Shown one piece after another: positions 52,911-62,141 of a DNA stretch of 64,000 nucleotides. Origin of the DNA: JAIQFL01 sp035295745. Lineage in GTDB: Bacteria > Acidobacteriota > Terriglobia > Bryobacterales > Bryobacteraceae. The notes beneath the pieces are model-generated. The model was given only the letters and a program-made list of their open reading frames with translations, ran no database searches and was not told the DNA's origin. Location of the stretch: positions 1-64,000 of the forward strand of contig DATGIL010000061.1 in the NCBI GenBank assembly GCA_035295745.1, given 5' to 3'. The translations under genes and the position numbers were made by a program. Position 1 is the first letter of the stretch; the number at the start of each line of letters is the position of its first letter.

Positions 52911-53507
52911 TCACTCGCCGCCGTCCAGCCCGAGTTCCCTTCGTATCCGGGCGACGCCTTTCGCCTTCCAATACTTGCCGTAGTTCTCCACCGACATGAA
53001 GCTGCGCGATCGCATCCGGTCCAGATAGAGGTGCCCGTTCAGATGGTCGATTTCGTGTTGCAGGATGCGCGCATACCATCCGGTCGCTTCGAGATGCACC
53101 CGCTCCGCGCGCTCGTTCCAGTAATCGACCGTGACGGTTCGCGCCCGCGGCACCAGCGCTCCGAAACCCGCGGCGCTCAGGCATCCCTCGAAGAACTCAA
53201 CCTTCTCATCGCCCAGCGTGATGGTGGGATTGATGAGCACGTGAAACTCTACCGGCCGCCGTTCCGTCTCGCGTAGCAGTTCGGGATCCACATCTTTGAG
53301 AAGCTCCTCGCGATCCTCGATCACCGCCAGTTGCAAGGGCAGCCCGATCTGCGGCGCTGCGAGTCCCACCCCCGGGGCCGCACGCATGGTCTCGCGCATG
53401 TGTTCCACCAGCTGTTGGATGGCGGGGGTTACAATCTGCTCGATCGGCACCGCTTTTGCCTGCAGTCTTAGCACTGGTTCGCCTACCTGGAGTACGTTCA
53501 GCAACAT
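52911..53507 (-). CDS. def: peptide deformylase
   Basis: A 198-residue enzyme that removes the N-formyl group from nascent proteins. The three motifs are GVGLAAPQIG, EGCLS and QHEIDHLNG (HExxH-type metal site). ATG 53507 (MLLNVLQVGEPVLR) fits the family; the frame opens further upstream to 53552 without support. C-terminus is slightly longer than in E. coli Def (about 169). It diverges from the YihY gene. Confidence 0.95.
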   Translation of the reverse strand: MLLNVLQVGEPVLRLQAKAVPIEQIVTPAIQQLVEHMRETMRAAPGVGLAAPQIGLPLQLAVIEDREELLKDVDPELLRETERRPVEFHVLINPTITLGDEKVEFFEGCLSAAGFGALVPRARTVTVDYWNERAERVHLEATGWYARILQHEIDHLNGHLYLDRMRSRSFMSVENYGKYWKAKGVARIRRELGLDGGE

Positions 53508-53603
53508 CGCAGAAGATCCCACTTGCAGTCTACCTTGCATTTTAGACTGCACCGGTACCCTGCACGTTCCCCAAAGCCCCAGCCTTGTGCCACACTACTT
53601 TTT

Positions 53604-54443
53604 GTGCGTCTGAACCTGCGAAAGTTCGGGTGGCTTCTGCGCCGCAGCCTGGTCGCCACGTTCGACGACGGCTGTATCAGCACGGCTAAAGGTGCCGCGT
53701 ATTCCGCACTGCTCTCATTTTTTCCGGTAATTACCTCGGCCGCCACAATCCTGGTCCAGACGCGCGCCGAATTTGTGGCACGCACCATTGAGGACGCTCT
53801 TTCCGAGATCGTGCCTCCCGACTCCGAACCCTTGGTCGTGCAGCAGTTTCGCGTGGCCGGAACGCGGCACAATTCGCTGCTGATCGTGGCCGGCCTGATC
53901 TCACTCTGGGCAGCGTCCGGCGTCATCAAAAGTCTCATCGAGGGTTTTCACGCGGCCTACCGCATTCCCCGGAACCGCAATTTCTTTCACCAGAGCGCGG
54001 TCGCCGTGGCGCTGGTGTTGGGAGTCGCCATTCCCGTGGTGTGCGCGTCCCTGCTGGTGGTCTTCGGCGGGCAACTGGAGCGCGTCATCTTCAACGCGCT
54101 GCGAGGCGACCCTCTGGCCTGGGCCTGGCAGTGGATCAGCCGGCTGGCGCGCTATGCACTTGCCTTCGTGACGACCGTTGGCGTGACTGCCGTCTTGTAC
54201 TACTTCGGACCTTACCGGCGCCAGCAATGGCGATATGTTTTGCCGGGCGCCGTTCTGGCAACTCTGTTTTGGCTGGCCGCCACCTCCGGATTTGCCTGGT
54301 ACGCGCGCAACATTGCCAACTACAACGTGATGTACGGGTCGGTTGGTGCAGGCATTGCTTTGCTTGTGTGGATGTACTTGATGGCGATCATTGCCCTGAT
54401 CGGCTGTGAGTTCAACGCCGAATACGAGCGAAGCCTCCGCTGA
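53604..54443 (+). CDS. YihY/BrkB-family inner membrane protein
   Basis: A 279-residue polytopic membrane protein. The start is a GTG at 53604. GAAYSALLSFFPVITSAATI is the hallmark first helix of the family, followed by LWAASGVIKSLIEGFHAAY and NYNVMYGSVGAGIALLVWMY. About six helices are predicted. Function of the family is not established, although one member was called ribonuclease BN. It is divergent from def. Confidence 0.88.
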   Translation: MRLNLRKFGWLLRRSLVATFDDGCISTAKGAAYSALLSFFPVITSAATILVQTRAEFVARTIEDALSEIVPPDSEPLVVQQFRVAGTRHNSLLIVAGLISLWAASGVIKSLIEGFHAAYRIPRNRNFFHQSAVAVALVLGVAIPVVCASLLVVFGGQLERVIFNALRGDPLAWAWQWISRLARYALAFVTTVGVTAVLYYFGPYRRQQWRYVLPGAVLATLFWLAATSGFAWYARNIANYNVMYGSVGAGIALLVWMYLMAIIALIGCEFNAEYERSLR

Positions 54444-54486
54444 CGGTCGGTGTCGACGGTGCGCGCCATCCGCTACAATTTCAGAA

Positions 54487-55671
54487 GTGAGGTCAGCCAT
54501 CATCTTCGCCTTGGTCCTGTCGATGGCCCACGCCGCGGACTTTCCGATGACGCTCGTCTCGGAAGACGAGGCTGAACCGATCCACAGTGCGATTGTGCGA
54601 AAAGAGGCCTGGACTCTCGACACCGTCCGGCGGCTGCGCGCCGAAGCCGACAGGCGCATGCGGGAAGGGCCCTGGACGGTCACCGCAGAGCGTCCAAAAG
54701 GGGTGGATTTGGACCCTCACGAGTATTACAGCGAAGCTCCCTACTGGTGGCCGAATCCGGAGAATCCCGATGGCGGCTATCTGCGTCGCGAAGGCGAGGC
54801 CAATCCCAGCCGTTTTCTGGCGAACAAGAGCGCGCTGAACTCCATGTGCGATGCCGTCCTGGCTCTCGGCACCGCTGCCTTTCTCCTGGACGATACCCGT
54901 TATGCGCAGCGAGCCGCGCGCGTCATTCAAACCTGGTTCATCAATCCCAAAACCCGCATGAATCCGGAGATGGACCACGCCCAATCCATCCCGGGCGTAC
55001 CCGATGGGCGGGAAGGCGCCATTCTCGAAGGCCGAGCCCTGATCCGCGCGATTCAAGGGATGGAGTTCCTGGCGCAGACCGGAGCTTGGGATAGCAAGGA
55101 CCAAGTCGCGGCGCACAAATGGTTCGAAGAATATCTGCGCTGGCTGACGGACAGCAAGAACGCGACCGAAGAAAAGCGCAGCGGGGGCAATCATGCATCC
55201 TGGTGGACCGCGCAGGTAGCGGCGGCGTCCACCTTCGTGGAAGACCGGGCCGCCACACAAATGGCCTTCAATTACTATCGCGACCGCGTCTTCCCACGCC
55301 AGATTCGCGGCGATGGCGGCACCACACCGTACTCTGCTCTCAACCTGGAGGCATTCACCATGATCTGCCGCATCGCGCAGGTGCACAATACCGACCTGTG
55401 GTCGTCCCGTACCCGGAGCGGTGCGACGATCGGTACGGCGATCGACAGTCTGCAGCCCTACCTGGCCGACCCGCGCAAATGGAGTAAAGAGCAGGCTGCC
55501 GAATTCCAGAACGATAGTCTCGATCTGCTAGCCTTCGCGGGGATGGGCCTCAAGAAGCCCGAATACGTCGCGCTCTTTCGCAAACTCGAGCGCCCAGAAG
55601 GCGCCTGGCTATGCCTGGTCGACCTGCTGGTTGGGCGCTGGGAAGCCGCAGCCCATCAAACCCGACACTGA
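54487..55671 (+). CDS. secreted alginate-lyase-family protein
   Basis: A 394-residue exported protein (GTG 54487, signal VRSAIIFALVLSMAHAA). EYYSEAPYWWPNPENPDGG is typical of the alginate lyase superfamily (PF05426-type), as is the GGNHASWWTAQVAA segment that carries the catalytic-type Asn-His. The fold is an all-alpha toroid. Likely cleaves an acidic polysaccharide by beta-elimination; substrate is unknown. Twin helical segments YAQRAARVIQTWF and KWFEEYLRWL fit the barrel. Confidence 0.8.
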   Translation: MRSAIIFALVLSMAHAADFPMTLVSEDEAEPIHSAIVRKEAWTLDTVRRLRAEADRRMREGPWTVTAERPKGVDLDPHEYYSEAPYWWPNPENPDGGYLRREGEANPSRFLANKSALNSMCDAVLALGTAAFLLDDTRYAQRAARVIQTWFINPKTRMNPEMDHAQSIPGVPDGREGAILEGRALIRAIQGMEFLAQTGAWDSKDQVAAHKWFEEYLRWLTDSKNATEEKRSGGNHASWWTAQVAAASTFVEDRAATQMAFNYYRDRVFPRQIRGDGGTTPYSALNLEAFTMICRIAQVHNTDLWSSRTRSGATIGTAIDSLQPYLADPRKWSKEQAAEFQNDSLDLLAFAGMGLKKPEYVALFRKLERPEGAWLCLVDLLVGRWEAAAHQTRH

Positions 55672-55804
55672 ACGGGCGGGAGTCGGGTGCGCGAGTACCG
55701 AATATAGAGGGCTCCAGGTCAGGAGGCCATTCCGATCGTTCTGCGGTGTCCCTGTAGCGGCACAGCCGGACCACATTCAGTAGCCTGCAACCCGCTGAAA
55801 TGTT

Positions 55805-55870
<66 letters not shown>

Positions 55871-55880
<10 letters not shown>

Positions 55881-56219
55881 GCTCTTTTAATATCAAGAAC
55901 TTGCGAAGACTTTAAGGTTCGTCGCTTTTTGGCCGTAGCGGAAATTGTGGGTAACTCGCGGGACTCTCCACCTTCGGCCCGAATTTCCATCTCGGCTATC
56001 CTAGCGTTTTCATCGTTGAGACTCTGAAGTCTCTCGAAGACGCGTTCAATGCCCTCCGGGGTCGGATGGAAGTATCTTTGCGATATCGTTACACTATCCT
56101 GGCCTGCGATCCGCATGATGGTGAACGCGTCCGTTCCTGGCTCGCCCAACCGGGTCAAAATCGTGTGCCTCAGCGAGTGTACCACGAACTCCTTAGGCAG
56201 CTTTAGGGCAGAATTGTCC
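55871..56219 (-). pseudogene. truncated tyrosine recombinase (integrase) remnant
   Basis: Only the last 115 or so residues of a phage-type integrase remain. VVHSLRHTILTRLG keeps the box II HxLRHT arginine, and SQRYFHPTPE keeps the catalytic Tyr. The conserved His usually found in the GH motif is replaced by Gln (IAGQDSVTIS). The N-terminal part is cut off by the IS left end at 56217. The stop codon lies inside the first ten bases of tRNA-Ile2. The gene is inactive. Confidence 0.75.
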
Positions 56220-56273
56220 AATACAAGATGATCATGAAATCGATCTTGATTCCAATACAAGATGATCATGAAA
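56217..56273. repeat. duplicated left terminal repeat of the IS
   Basis: Two identical 23-bp copies of the terminal repeat lie 34 bp apart (start to start). The outer copy matches the right end in its following bases (ATCG), and the inner copy in its GGGT extension. Confidence 0.85.
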
Positions 56274-56318
56274 ATGGGGTAAACGAGGTCGGTGTTCTGC
56301 GGCTGGATGCGATTGCAC

Positions 56319-57493
56319 ATGCAGAGCAACGAGCAGTTGTTGTTCAGCAGACCAGATCACGGATTTTCTGAAGGGTGCCCAGGGGCTGGTCTTCGAGGGA
56401 CATACGAAGGCGGAGGTGTACGGCTTCGTGGAAAGAGTCCTGGTGAAGCAGGAATTCCTGCAGCAGGGGAAGAAACAGCGGGGGCTCATCCGGGCATGGA
56501 CAGGCCTACCGGCGACGGAGATTCGAGAGGGTCTATACCAACGAGGACATCGCGTTGTTAGTGGAGGTCGACCAGGCGCACGGGTGGCTAAGCGGGCCCG
56601 CCACGCGACACATTCTGAATCGAGAGTACACCTGCTACGGCAAGGGGGAATATGTGCGACTGGCACAAATCTCATTTGGGCACCTGTACAACCTGCGGGG
56701 GAGTGCGGTGTATCGCAGAAAGGCAGTGTCCTATCAGCCCACGCAAGCCACGGCAGTGAGCATTGGGGAGCGGCGGCGGCCAGAGCCGGAAGGAAAGCCA
56801 GGGTATCTGCGTGTGGACACGGTGCATCAGGGCGACTGGGACGGGGCCAAAGGGGTATATCACATCAATGCCGTGGATGCGGTGACGCAATGGCAGGTGG
56901 TAGGGTGCACGGAGAAGATCAGCGAGGAATATCTGGAGCCGGTACTGGAGGCGATCCTGCACCAGTTTCCCTTCCGGATACGGGGGTTCCACAGCGACAA
57001 CGGATCGGAATACATCAACCACAGGGTGGCCAAAATCCTGGAGGATTTGCGGATCGAGTTCACCAAGAGCCGGGCCAACCGGAGTCAGGACGACGCGCTG
57101 GTGGAGGGGAAGAACGGGGCCGTCATCCGCAAAATGATTGGCTACGGGCACATTCCGGGAGAGGACGCCGAGAAGTTGCACAAGTTCTATACGGGGCTAC
57201 TGAATCCCTACTTGAACTACCATCGGCCATGTGGGTTCGCAACCGTGAAGTACGACGAGAAAGGCAAGCGGAAGAGGATCTACAAGAGGGAGGATTACGC
57301 GACGCCCTACGAGAAGCTCAAGCGTCTGGCCAATGCAGCGGGCTACCTGAAGGAAGGTGTGACGTTGGAGTTTCTGGAGCAACAGGCGAAACGGATGAGC
57401 GATACCGAGTGGGCCAGAAAGATGACGGCAGCCAAGGACAATCTGCTGCGCGAGGTGAAGATCGAATGCCCCGTTCCACCGCGGTTTCATTGA
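56319..57493 (+). pseudogene. IS transposase (DDE integrase core), frameshifted N-terminus
   Basis: The C-terminal 300 residues are open from about 56555 to 57493. The DDE triad sits in YLRVDTVHQGD, FHSDNGSEYINH and DDALVEGKNGAVIRK. The N-terminal DNA-binding part is split: MQSNEQLLFS in one frame, then DQITDFLKGAQGLVFEGHTK to RGLIRAWTGLPATEI in a second, and YRRRFERVYTNEDIALLVEV in the third. The joint near 56500 also lacks residues expected in this family. The protein can no longer be made in one piece. Confidence 0.7.
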
Positions 57494-57608
57494 GACAGAC
57501 GACAGTACCCCGGCCCATTCAGACACTGCCGGCCTGCGGTGAGAATCCTGCTGCATCCAGCCGCCAGGGCAACGGAAGCAGGCGGAGCGCTGAGTACCGG
57601 CCGCAGCC

Positions 57609-57850
57609 TTGCCTCCAGTTGGTCGGCATCGCAGTTCCAATAGTCGTTCGCAGAGAAAATCAAAACCTTCCTTTGAAGATAAAACCAAACACCCACGCGG
57701 GTCCGGAGGGCCTCCCGTTGGTCGGCACTGCGGCTCCAGTGGTCGTCCGCAGAGAAAATCAAAACCCTCCTTTGCAGGTAAAACCAAACACCCGCCAGGC
57801 CCCGAAGAGCCTCCACCTAGTCGGCAACCCAGTCTCAAGAATTCAACGAA
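57609..57850. repeat. 99-bp tandem repeat, about 2.2 copies, in the IS tail
   Basis: TTGGTCGGCA-like starts recur at 57619, 57718 and 57817, exactly 99 bp apart. Units share CGCAGAGAAAATCAAAACC and TAAAACCAAACACCC and differ by about 15 percent. They lie between the transposase stop and the right terminal repeat. One frame is open through all of them (33-residue repeat), but no start codon or context supports a gene. Confidence 0.85.
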
Positions 57851-57955
57851 AGGACCGCCGCTGCACCTCCCGGACCTCACCCGATTTCATGATCATTTTT
57901 CGATTGGAAAATGTTCCATGCTCCGGAAGGAATTCGCCGATGACCTGGGAGGTGC

Positions 57956-58675
57956 TTACTCTTCGCCGCCCGAATCGCCGGAGTTGCGCAGCAGATCGGG
58001 CCGCAAGCGAGCTGTCTTTTCCATTGCCGCCTGCCTGCGGAACTTGCGAATCTCCGCGTGATTTCCGTTCAGCAGCACTTCCGGAGCCTTCCAGCCCCGG
58101 AAGTCGGCAGGACGCGTCCAGTGTGGGCAATCCAGCAATCCTTCGCCGTGCCCGCCATCCTGAAAAGACTCGAACGCAGCCGACTTTTCATTCCCCAGCA
58201 CGCCCGGCAACAGCCTCGCCACCGTGTCCACGACAATCGCCGCCGCCAACTCGCCGCCGCTCAAAACATAATTTCCGATCGAAATCTCTTCATCCGCCAG
58301 GTGCTCCGCCACTCGCTCGTCGACGCCTTCGTAACGGCCGCAGATGAGCAACAGTTCCGCATTTTGGCTTAGACGGTTAGCCACAGCCTGGTCGAACATC
58401 CTTCCTTGTGCAGAAAGCAGCAGGACTGCCTGGTCCGGCTTCCGCTCGGGCCAGATCGATTCCACCGCCAGGAAGATCGGCTCGGGCTTCAATACCATGC
58501 CTTCTTCGCCGCCCAGTGGACGGTCGTCCACAGTCCGATGGCGGTCGAATGTCCAGTCGCGCAGGTTGTGAACGCGAATGTCGAGAATTCCGGCGTCTTT
58601 GGCACGTTTCACGACGCCATAGGCGAATGGTCCCGTGAAAAATTCCGGGAAGATCGTCAGTATGTGGAAAATCAC
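57956..58675 (-). CDS. trmD: tRNA (guanine-N1)-methyltransferase
   Basis: A 239-residue SPOUT methyltransferase that modifies G37 of tRNAs. The start is GTG 58675, which overlaps the rimM stop in a GTGA junction, although the frame runs on upstream. HILTIFPEFFTGPFAYGVVK, LLICGRYEGVDERV and SIGNYVLSGGELAA form the knotted SAM site. It ends the ffh-rpsP-khpA-rimM-trmD operon. The usual rplS neighbour is not found; the IS lies 47 bp past its stop. Confidence 0.95.
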   Translation of the reverse strand: MIFHILTIFPEFFTGPFAYGVVKRAKDAGILDIRVHNLRDWTFDRHRTVDDRPLGGEEGMVLKPEPIFLAVESIWPERKPDQAVLLLSAQGRMFDQAVANRLSQNAELLLICGRYEGVDERVAEHLADEEISIGNYVLSGGELAAAIVVDTVARLLPGVLGNEKSAAFESFQDGGHGEGLLDCPHWTRPADFRGWKAPEVLLNGNHAEIRKFRRQAAMEKTARLRPDLLRNSGDSGGEE

Positions 58676-59196
58676 GGACGGTTCAAATCCTTCAGACCTT
58701 CGGGCAGTTCCACCGCGATCCTGCGTGCCGCCGGATTGATCTCCACGCAGATCGCTCGGGCGAACGGAATGAGCAGGTCGCCGTCCACCACCAGCAACCC
58801 CGGACCTCCAGAGTCCTGCCAGCCGGAGACGTGTCCCAGCAAATCGCCAGTCCGGCGATCGACCACCTCGCATCCCACGAGGTCCGATTGAAAGAACTCG
58901 CCGGGCTCGAGCGGTGTGCGCTCTCCAATCGGAAGGCGCACTTCGCACCCGTTCAGACGCTCGGCATCGGAGATCGTGTCCACGGTGCGGAACTTGAAGA
59001 TGAGCGTTTCCTGGTGAAACCATGTCGATTCCACCTCGAAACGCCCCTCCACCGCACCGAAAAGATACACTTCATGCAAGCGTTCGTATCGTTCAGGTTT
59101 GTCGCTGAGACTCCACGCCGTGACTTCGCCACGATTGCCTCGGGCTTTACCCAAAACGGCGATCGTAACCCACTGAGCGTCTACGGGATCATTCAA
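58672..59196 (-). CDS. rimM: 16S rRNA processing factor RimM
   Basis: A 174-residue 30S maturation factor that binds S19. The first domain has IAVLGKARGNRGEVTAWSL and the PRC-barrel part has FQSDLVGCEVVDRRTGDLLG. The start TTG 59196 overlaps the khpA end by 8 bases, and its stop overlaps trmD by 4. The order matches the rpsP operon. Confidence 0.92.
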   Translation of the reverse strand: MNDPVDAQWVTIAVLGKARGNRGEVTAWSLSDKPERYERLHEVYLFGAVEGRFEVESTWFHQETLIFKFRTVDTISDAERLNGCEVRLPIGERTPLEPGEFFQSDLVGCEVVDRRTGDLLGHVSGWQDSGGPGLLVVDGDLLIPFARAICVEINPAARRIAVELPEGLKDLNRP

Positions 59197-59419
59197 GGAT
59201 TTCCAACGTGAAGCGGCGATTTAGCTTCATTCCGGCCGCTCCCAATATGGTGCGAATGGAGCGGGCGGTACGGCCCTGCTTCCCAATCACCTTACCCAGA
59301 TCGCTGGGGGCTACCTTCAATTCCAGAACCGTGACTTGCTCGCCTGAAACCTCTCGGACCGCAACCTCCTCCGGGATGTCAACCAGAGCTTTGGCAATGT
59401 CTTCGATTAACTGCTTCAT
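59189..59419 (-). CDS. khpA: KH-domain RNA-binding protein KhpA
   Basis: A 76-residue KH domain with the GxxG loop in LGKVIGKQGRTARSIRTIL. The usual partner of RpsP in the same operon. It binds RNA and in other bacteria works with KhpB. Confidence 0.93.
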   Translation of the reverse strand: MKQLIEDIAKALVDIPEEVAVREVSGEQVTVLELKVAPSDLGKVIGKQGRTARSIRTILGAAGMKLNRRFTLEILE

Positions 59420-59534
59420 TCCACCCCGCCTCCCATCTCATGTTAGCGAAACGTAGCTGGCAGGATCGTTAAAAGCACAACGTAAGCAGTCGTAGTCGTT
59501 CTGTTCCTAACAGTTAGAAGAGATCTCAAGTCCC

Positions 59535-59792
59535 TCACGCCACAGGTGCGGGGGCGGCGGCAGGATTCTTTTCGGCCAAGCGGCGGACGGTATCGGACAT
59601 CTGTGCACCGTTCTTGGTCCAGTAATCCAGCCGATCGTGCTTCAAGAGCACTTTGGCGGGATGGGAGAGCGGATCGTAGTGTCCGACCACTTCCAGATTG
59701 CGGCCGTTGCGGGCGCGCTCTTTCTCAATCACCACTACACGATAAAACGGCTTCTTTTTGGCGCCGAACCGCGCCAGACGAATCATCAGCAT
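59535..59792 (-). CDS. rpsP: ribosomal protein bS16
   Basis: An 85-residue small-subunit protein, MLMIRLARFGAKKKPFYRVV at the N-terminus. Between ffh and khpA on the same strand. A short Ala/Pro tail is present. Confidence 0.95.
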   Translation of the reverse strand: MLMIRLARFGAKKKPFYRVVVIEKERARNGRNLEVVGHYDPLSHPAKVLLKHDRLDYWTKNGAQMSDTVRRLAEKNPAAAPAPVA

Positions 59793-59802
59793 TTATACTC
59801 CA

Positions 59803-61191
59803 TTAACGTCCCGGCGGGCCGGGCATACTTCCAAAAGGAAAGCCCGGCGGAAGCTTCATCTTCCCCATTTTCTTGCCGAGCATTCCGCCACTCAGGCCGC
59901 CCGATACCATCTTCATCATCTTTCGGGCTTCCGCGTACTGCTTCAATAACTGATTCACATCCTGCACCGACGTGCCGCTGCCTTTGGCGATACGCCGCCG
60001 GCGGCTGCCGTTGATGATCATGTGATTGTAACGTTCCTTGGGCGTCATCGAATCGATGATGGCCACCACGCGATTGATCTCTTTTTCGTCGACCTTGACG
60101 TTCTGCAGATCCTTCAGCATGCCCATTTTGGGCATCATGCCGAGCAGATTCTGAATCGGTCCTAATTTGCGAACCTGCTTCAACTGGTCCCGGAAGTCTT
60201 CGAGCGTGAAGTCATTCTCGAGCAGCTTGCGCTGCATCTCCACAGCCTTCTTCTGATCGATCTGTTCGCTGGCTTTTTCGATGAGCGAGAGAATATCGCC
60301 CATTCCCAAGATGCGATTGGCCGCACGATCGGGGTGAAACGGTTCGAGCGCATCGAACTTCTCCCCCACGCCGACGAACTTGAGCGGCTGTCCCGTGACG
60401 TGCCGGATCGACAGCGCCGCGCCACCGCGCGCGTCGCCATCCATCTTGGTCAGGATGACGCCCGTGATCCCGAGACGCTTGTGGAACTCGTCCGCCGATT
60501 TGACCGCGTCCTGTCCAGTCATTGCGTCCGCGACGAACAGAATCTCCACCGGATTGAGCTGCTCTTTCAACTGCTGCAGCTCCGTCATGAGCTGATCGTC
60601 CAGATGCAGACGGCCGGCCGTATCCACCAAAAGGACATCGCGGCCGTTGTTGACGCTCTCGCGCCGCGCCGATTTTGCCAAATCGAGCGGCAGCGTTTCG
60701 CCAGCCGCGCCTTCGTAAATCGGCTGGCCCACTTCGCGCGCGATGACTTTCAATTGCTCGCGTGCCGCGGGCCGGTAGACGTCCACAGAGACCACCATCG
60801 GGCGATGTCCGTTTCGCGAAAGCCAGCGCGCCAGTTTGCCGGTGGATGTGGTTTTCCCCGAGCCCTGAAGCCCGACGATCAGAAACACGCTCGGCGGTTC
60901 GTTCGCGTACCGCAGCTTGGACTCGTGGCTCCCCAGGATCTTGATCAGTTCCTCGTGAACGATCTTGATGACCTGTTGCGAGGGGGAGAGGGAAGCGAGC
61001 ACTTCCTCCCCCAAAGCCTTCACTTTGATGTTTTCAATGAGCTGTTTGACGACCCGGAAGTTGACGTCGGCCTCGAGTAGCGCTACGCGAATTTCGCGGA
61101 GAGCGCTCTCCATGTTCTCGGCCGAAAGTTTCCCTTCGCCGCGCAGGTTCTTAAAAACCCGCTGCAGTTTTTCCGATAGATTGTCAAACAT
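59803..61191 (-). CDS. ffh: signal recognition particle protein Ffh
   Basis: A 462-residue GTPase that binds 4.5S RNA and signal sequences. The NG domain has GLQGSGKTTSTGKLARWL, VDVYRPAAREQL, DTAGRLHLDD and TKMDGDARGG. The M domain is Met-rich (MMPKMGMLKDLQ) and has the RNA-binding GSRRRRIAKGSGTSVQDVN. C-terminus is Gly/Pro/Met-rich. First gene of the ffh-rpsP-khpA-rimM-trmD operon. No ffs RNA gene is seen in the window. Confidence 0.96.
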   Translation of the reverse strand: MFDNLSEKLQRVFKNLRGEGKLSAENMESALREIRVALLEADVNFRVVKQLIENIKVKALGEEVLASLSPSQQVIKIVHEELIKILGSHESKLRYANEPPSVFLIVGLQGSGKTTSTGKLARWLSRNGHRPMVVSVDVYRPAAREQLKVIAREVGQPIYEGAAGETLPLDLAKSARRESVNNGRDVLLVDTAGRLHLDDQLMTELQQLKEQLNPVEILFVADAMTGQDAVKSADEFHKRLGITGVILTKMDGDARGGAALSIRHVTGQPLKFVGVGEKFDALEPFHPDRAANRILGMGDILSLIEKASEQIDQKKAVEMQRKLLENDFTLEDFRDQLKQVRKLGPIQNLLGMMPKMGMLKDLQNVKVDEKEINRVVAIIDSMTPKERYNHMIINGSRRRRIAKGSGTSVQDVNQLLKQYAEARKMMKMVSGGLSGGMLGKKMGKMKLPPGFPFGSMPGPPGR

Positions 61192-61290
61192 GATGCTGTG
61201 CCTGCGTCGGTTCCATCACTACACGCGTGCCGAACCAGTGGACACAAAAATACTGTCCTTGCGCGCAGATGGTTTCTCTATTATAGCCGG

Positions 61291-61710
61291 TTATGAAGCG
61301 GGAGGTGGAATGCGGATGCTGCTGGCTGCCATTTTGCCGGTCCGGTCCATACCTAATTCATAGAGCACGCGGGTCCCGGGCCGCAAATCCGTAGCCAACC
61401 CCTCCACCAGCCGGGACACGTGAAAGAAGATATCTCTTCCTCCATCGTCCGGCCGCAAGAAGCCGAAACCTTTGGCTTCGAAGTAGGTAACTACCGCGCC
61501 GGTCTGTTCGCCGGAAGGTGCTTCGCCGGCGGCATCCCCAGCTTCCGCGGCTGACTGGGAGGGTTTAGAGGATTTGTCGCCGACGCCTTGTTTTACCAAA
61601 GCAAGGTCGGCTTCGCTCCAGTCCGCAGGGGGTTGGTTCGCGGACGGGATCTTCATGTCCGGATTGCGCTTCCGGGCCTCTTCAAACATGCGTTTTTGGC
61701 GAGCGTTCAA
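61291..61710 (-). CDS. cold-shock-domain protein with charged N-terminal extension
   Basis: A 139-residue protein. The N-terminal half (residues 1-65) is charged and low-complexity. The C-terminal part is a cold-shock beta-barrel with AKGFGFLRPDDGGRDIFFHV carrying the RNP1-like GFGF and IFFHV nucleic-acid-binding elements. Function is likely RNA binding. Confidence 0.85.
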   Translation of the reverse strand: MNARQKRMFEEARKRNPDMKIPSANQPPADWSEADLALVKQGVGDKSSKPSQSAAEAGDAAGEAPSGEQTGAVVTYFEAKGFGFLRPDDGGRDIFFHVSRLVEGLATDLRPGTRVLYELGMDRTGKMAASSIRIPPPAS

Positions 61711-61743
61711 CTGAAAATTTCCTCGAATTTCAATACTACCTGT

Positions 61744-61974
61744 CTATGCCGTGGCGGGCGCGACCACTTTCTTTTTCCTGGCGCCCTTCTTTTCGGCCGG
61801 CGGCTGCCGGTCGCTCTTCTTCAGACTGCCCATCACCATCGTGGTGACGAACTTCTTCTCGCCGTGATCGTCAAACTTGATCACGATGCGTTCTTCATTG
61901 CTGAACATCACGGTTCCCAAACCAAACTTCAAATGTTCGACTTGGGCACCCTGGGAAAACGTGTTGGAAGCCAT
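61744..61974 (-). CDS. small basic protein with an SH3-like fold (PcrA-tail-like)
   Basis: A 76-residue protein. VEHLKFGLGTVMFSNEERIV resembles the small Tudor/SH3-like module at the end of UvrD/PcrA helicases (HxxFGxGxV pattern), followed by IVIKFDDHGEKKF. The C-terminus is a Lys/Ala-rich tail. It may bind protein or DNA. It lies 33 bp upstream of the cold-shock gene on the same strand. Confidence 0.65.
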   Translation of the reverse strand: MASNTFSQGAQVEHLKFGLGTVMFSNEERIVIKFDDHGEKKFVTTMVMGSLKKSDRQPPAEKKGARKKKVVAPATA

Positions 61975-62141
61975 ATGTTTTTTACGCTTTGTTCCTCAAA
62001 TGGGTGGCAGAGGATGTGGAGTGACGACGAGATGAGGGAAAAGTTAACGGGCAGACTACCACAATAGATCTAGTTTGTATGGTAGCAAATGGCCAGCCGT
62101 CTTGTCGAGCGTGTGCTGAAAAACCTCGATCTGCCACGCAT

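Larger units (their letters stand above)
56217..57908 (+). mobile_element. insertion sequence with 23-bp terminal inverted repeats
   Basis: The left end carries the 23-bp sequence TCCAATACAAGATGATCATG plus AAA twice, at 56217-56239 and 56251-56273. The right end holds its near-complement at 57885-57908. The body encodes a DDE integrase-core transposase (damaged at the N-terminus) and, downstream, 99-bp tandem repeats. The element cuts the integrase remnant on the left and lies next to trmD on the right. No clear target-site duplication is seen. Confidence 0.75.

Noticed and set aside
56416..58347. 643-codon plus-strand frame across the IS and trmD
   Set aside because: It joins a fragment of the transposase N-terminus to out-of-frame sequence and antisense of trmD. 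Its later part has no family signal.
58676..59023. N-terminal extension of the trmD frame
   Set aside because: It overlaps rimM on the same strand in another frame and has no TrmD similarity. The GTG at 58675 in the GTGA junction with rimM is the better start.
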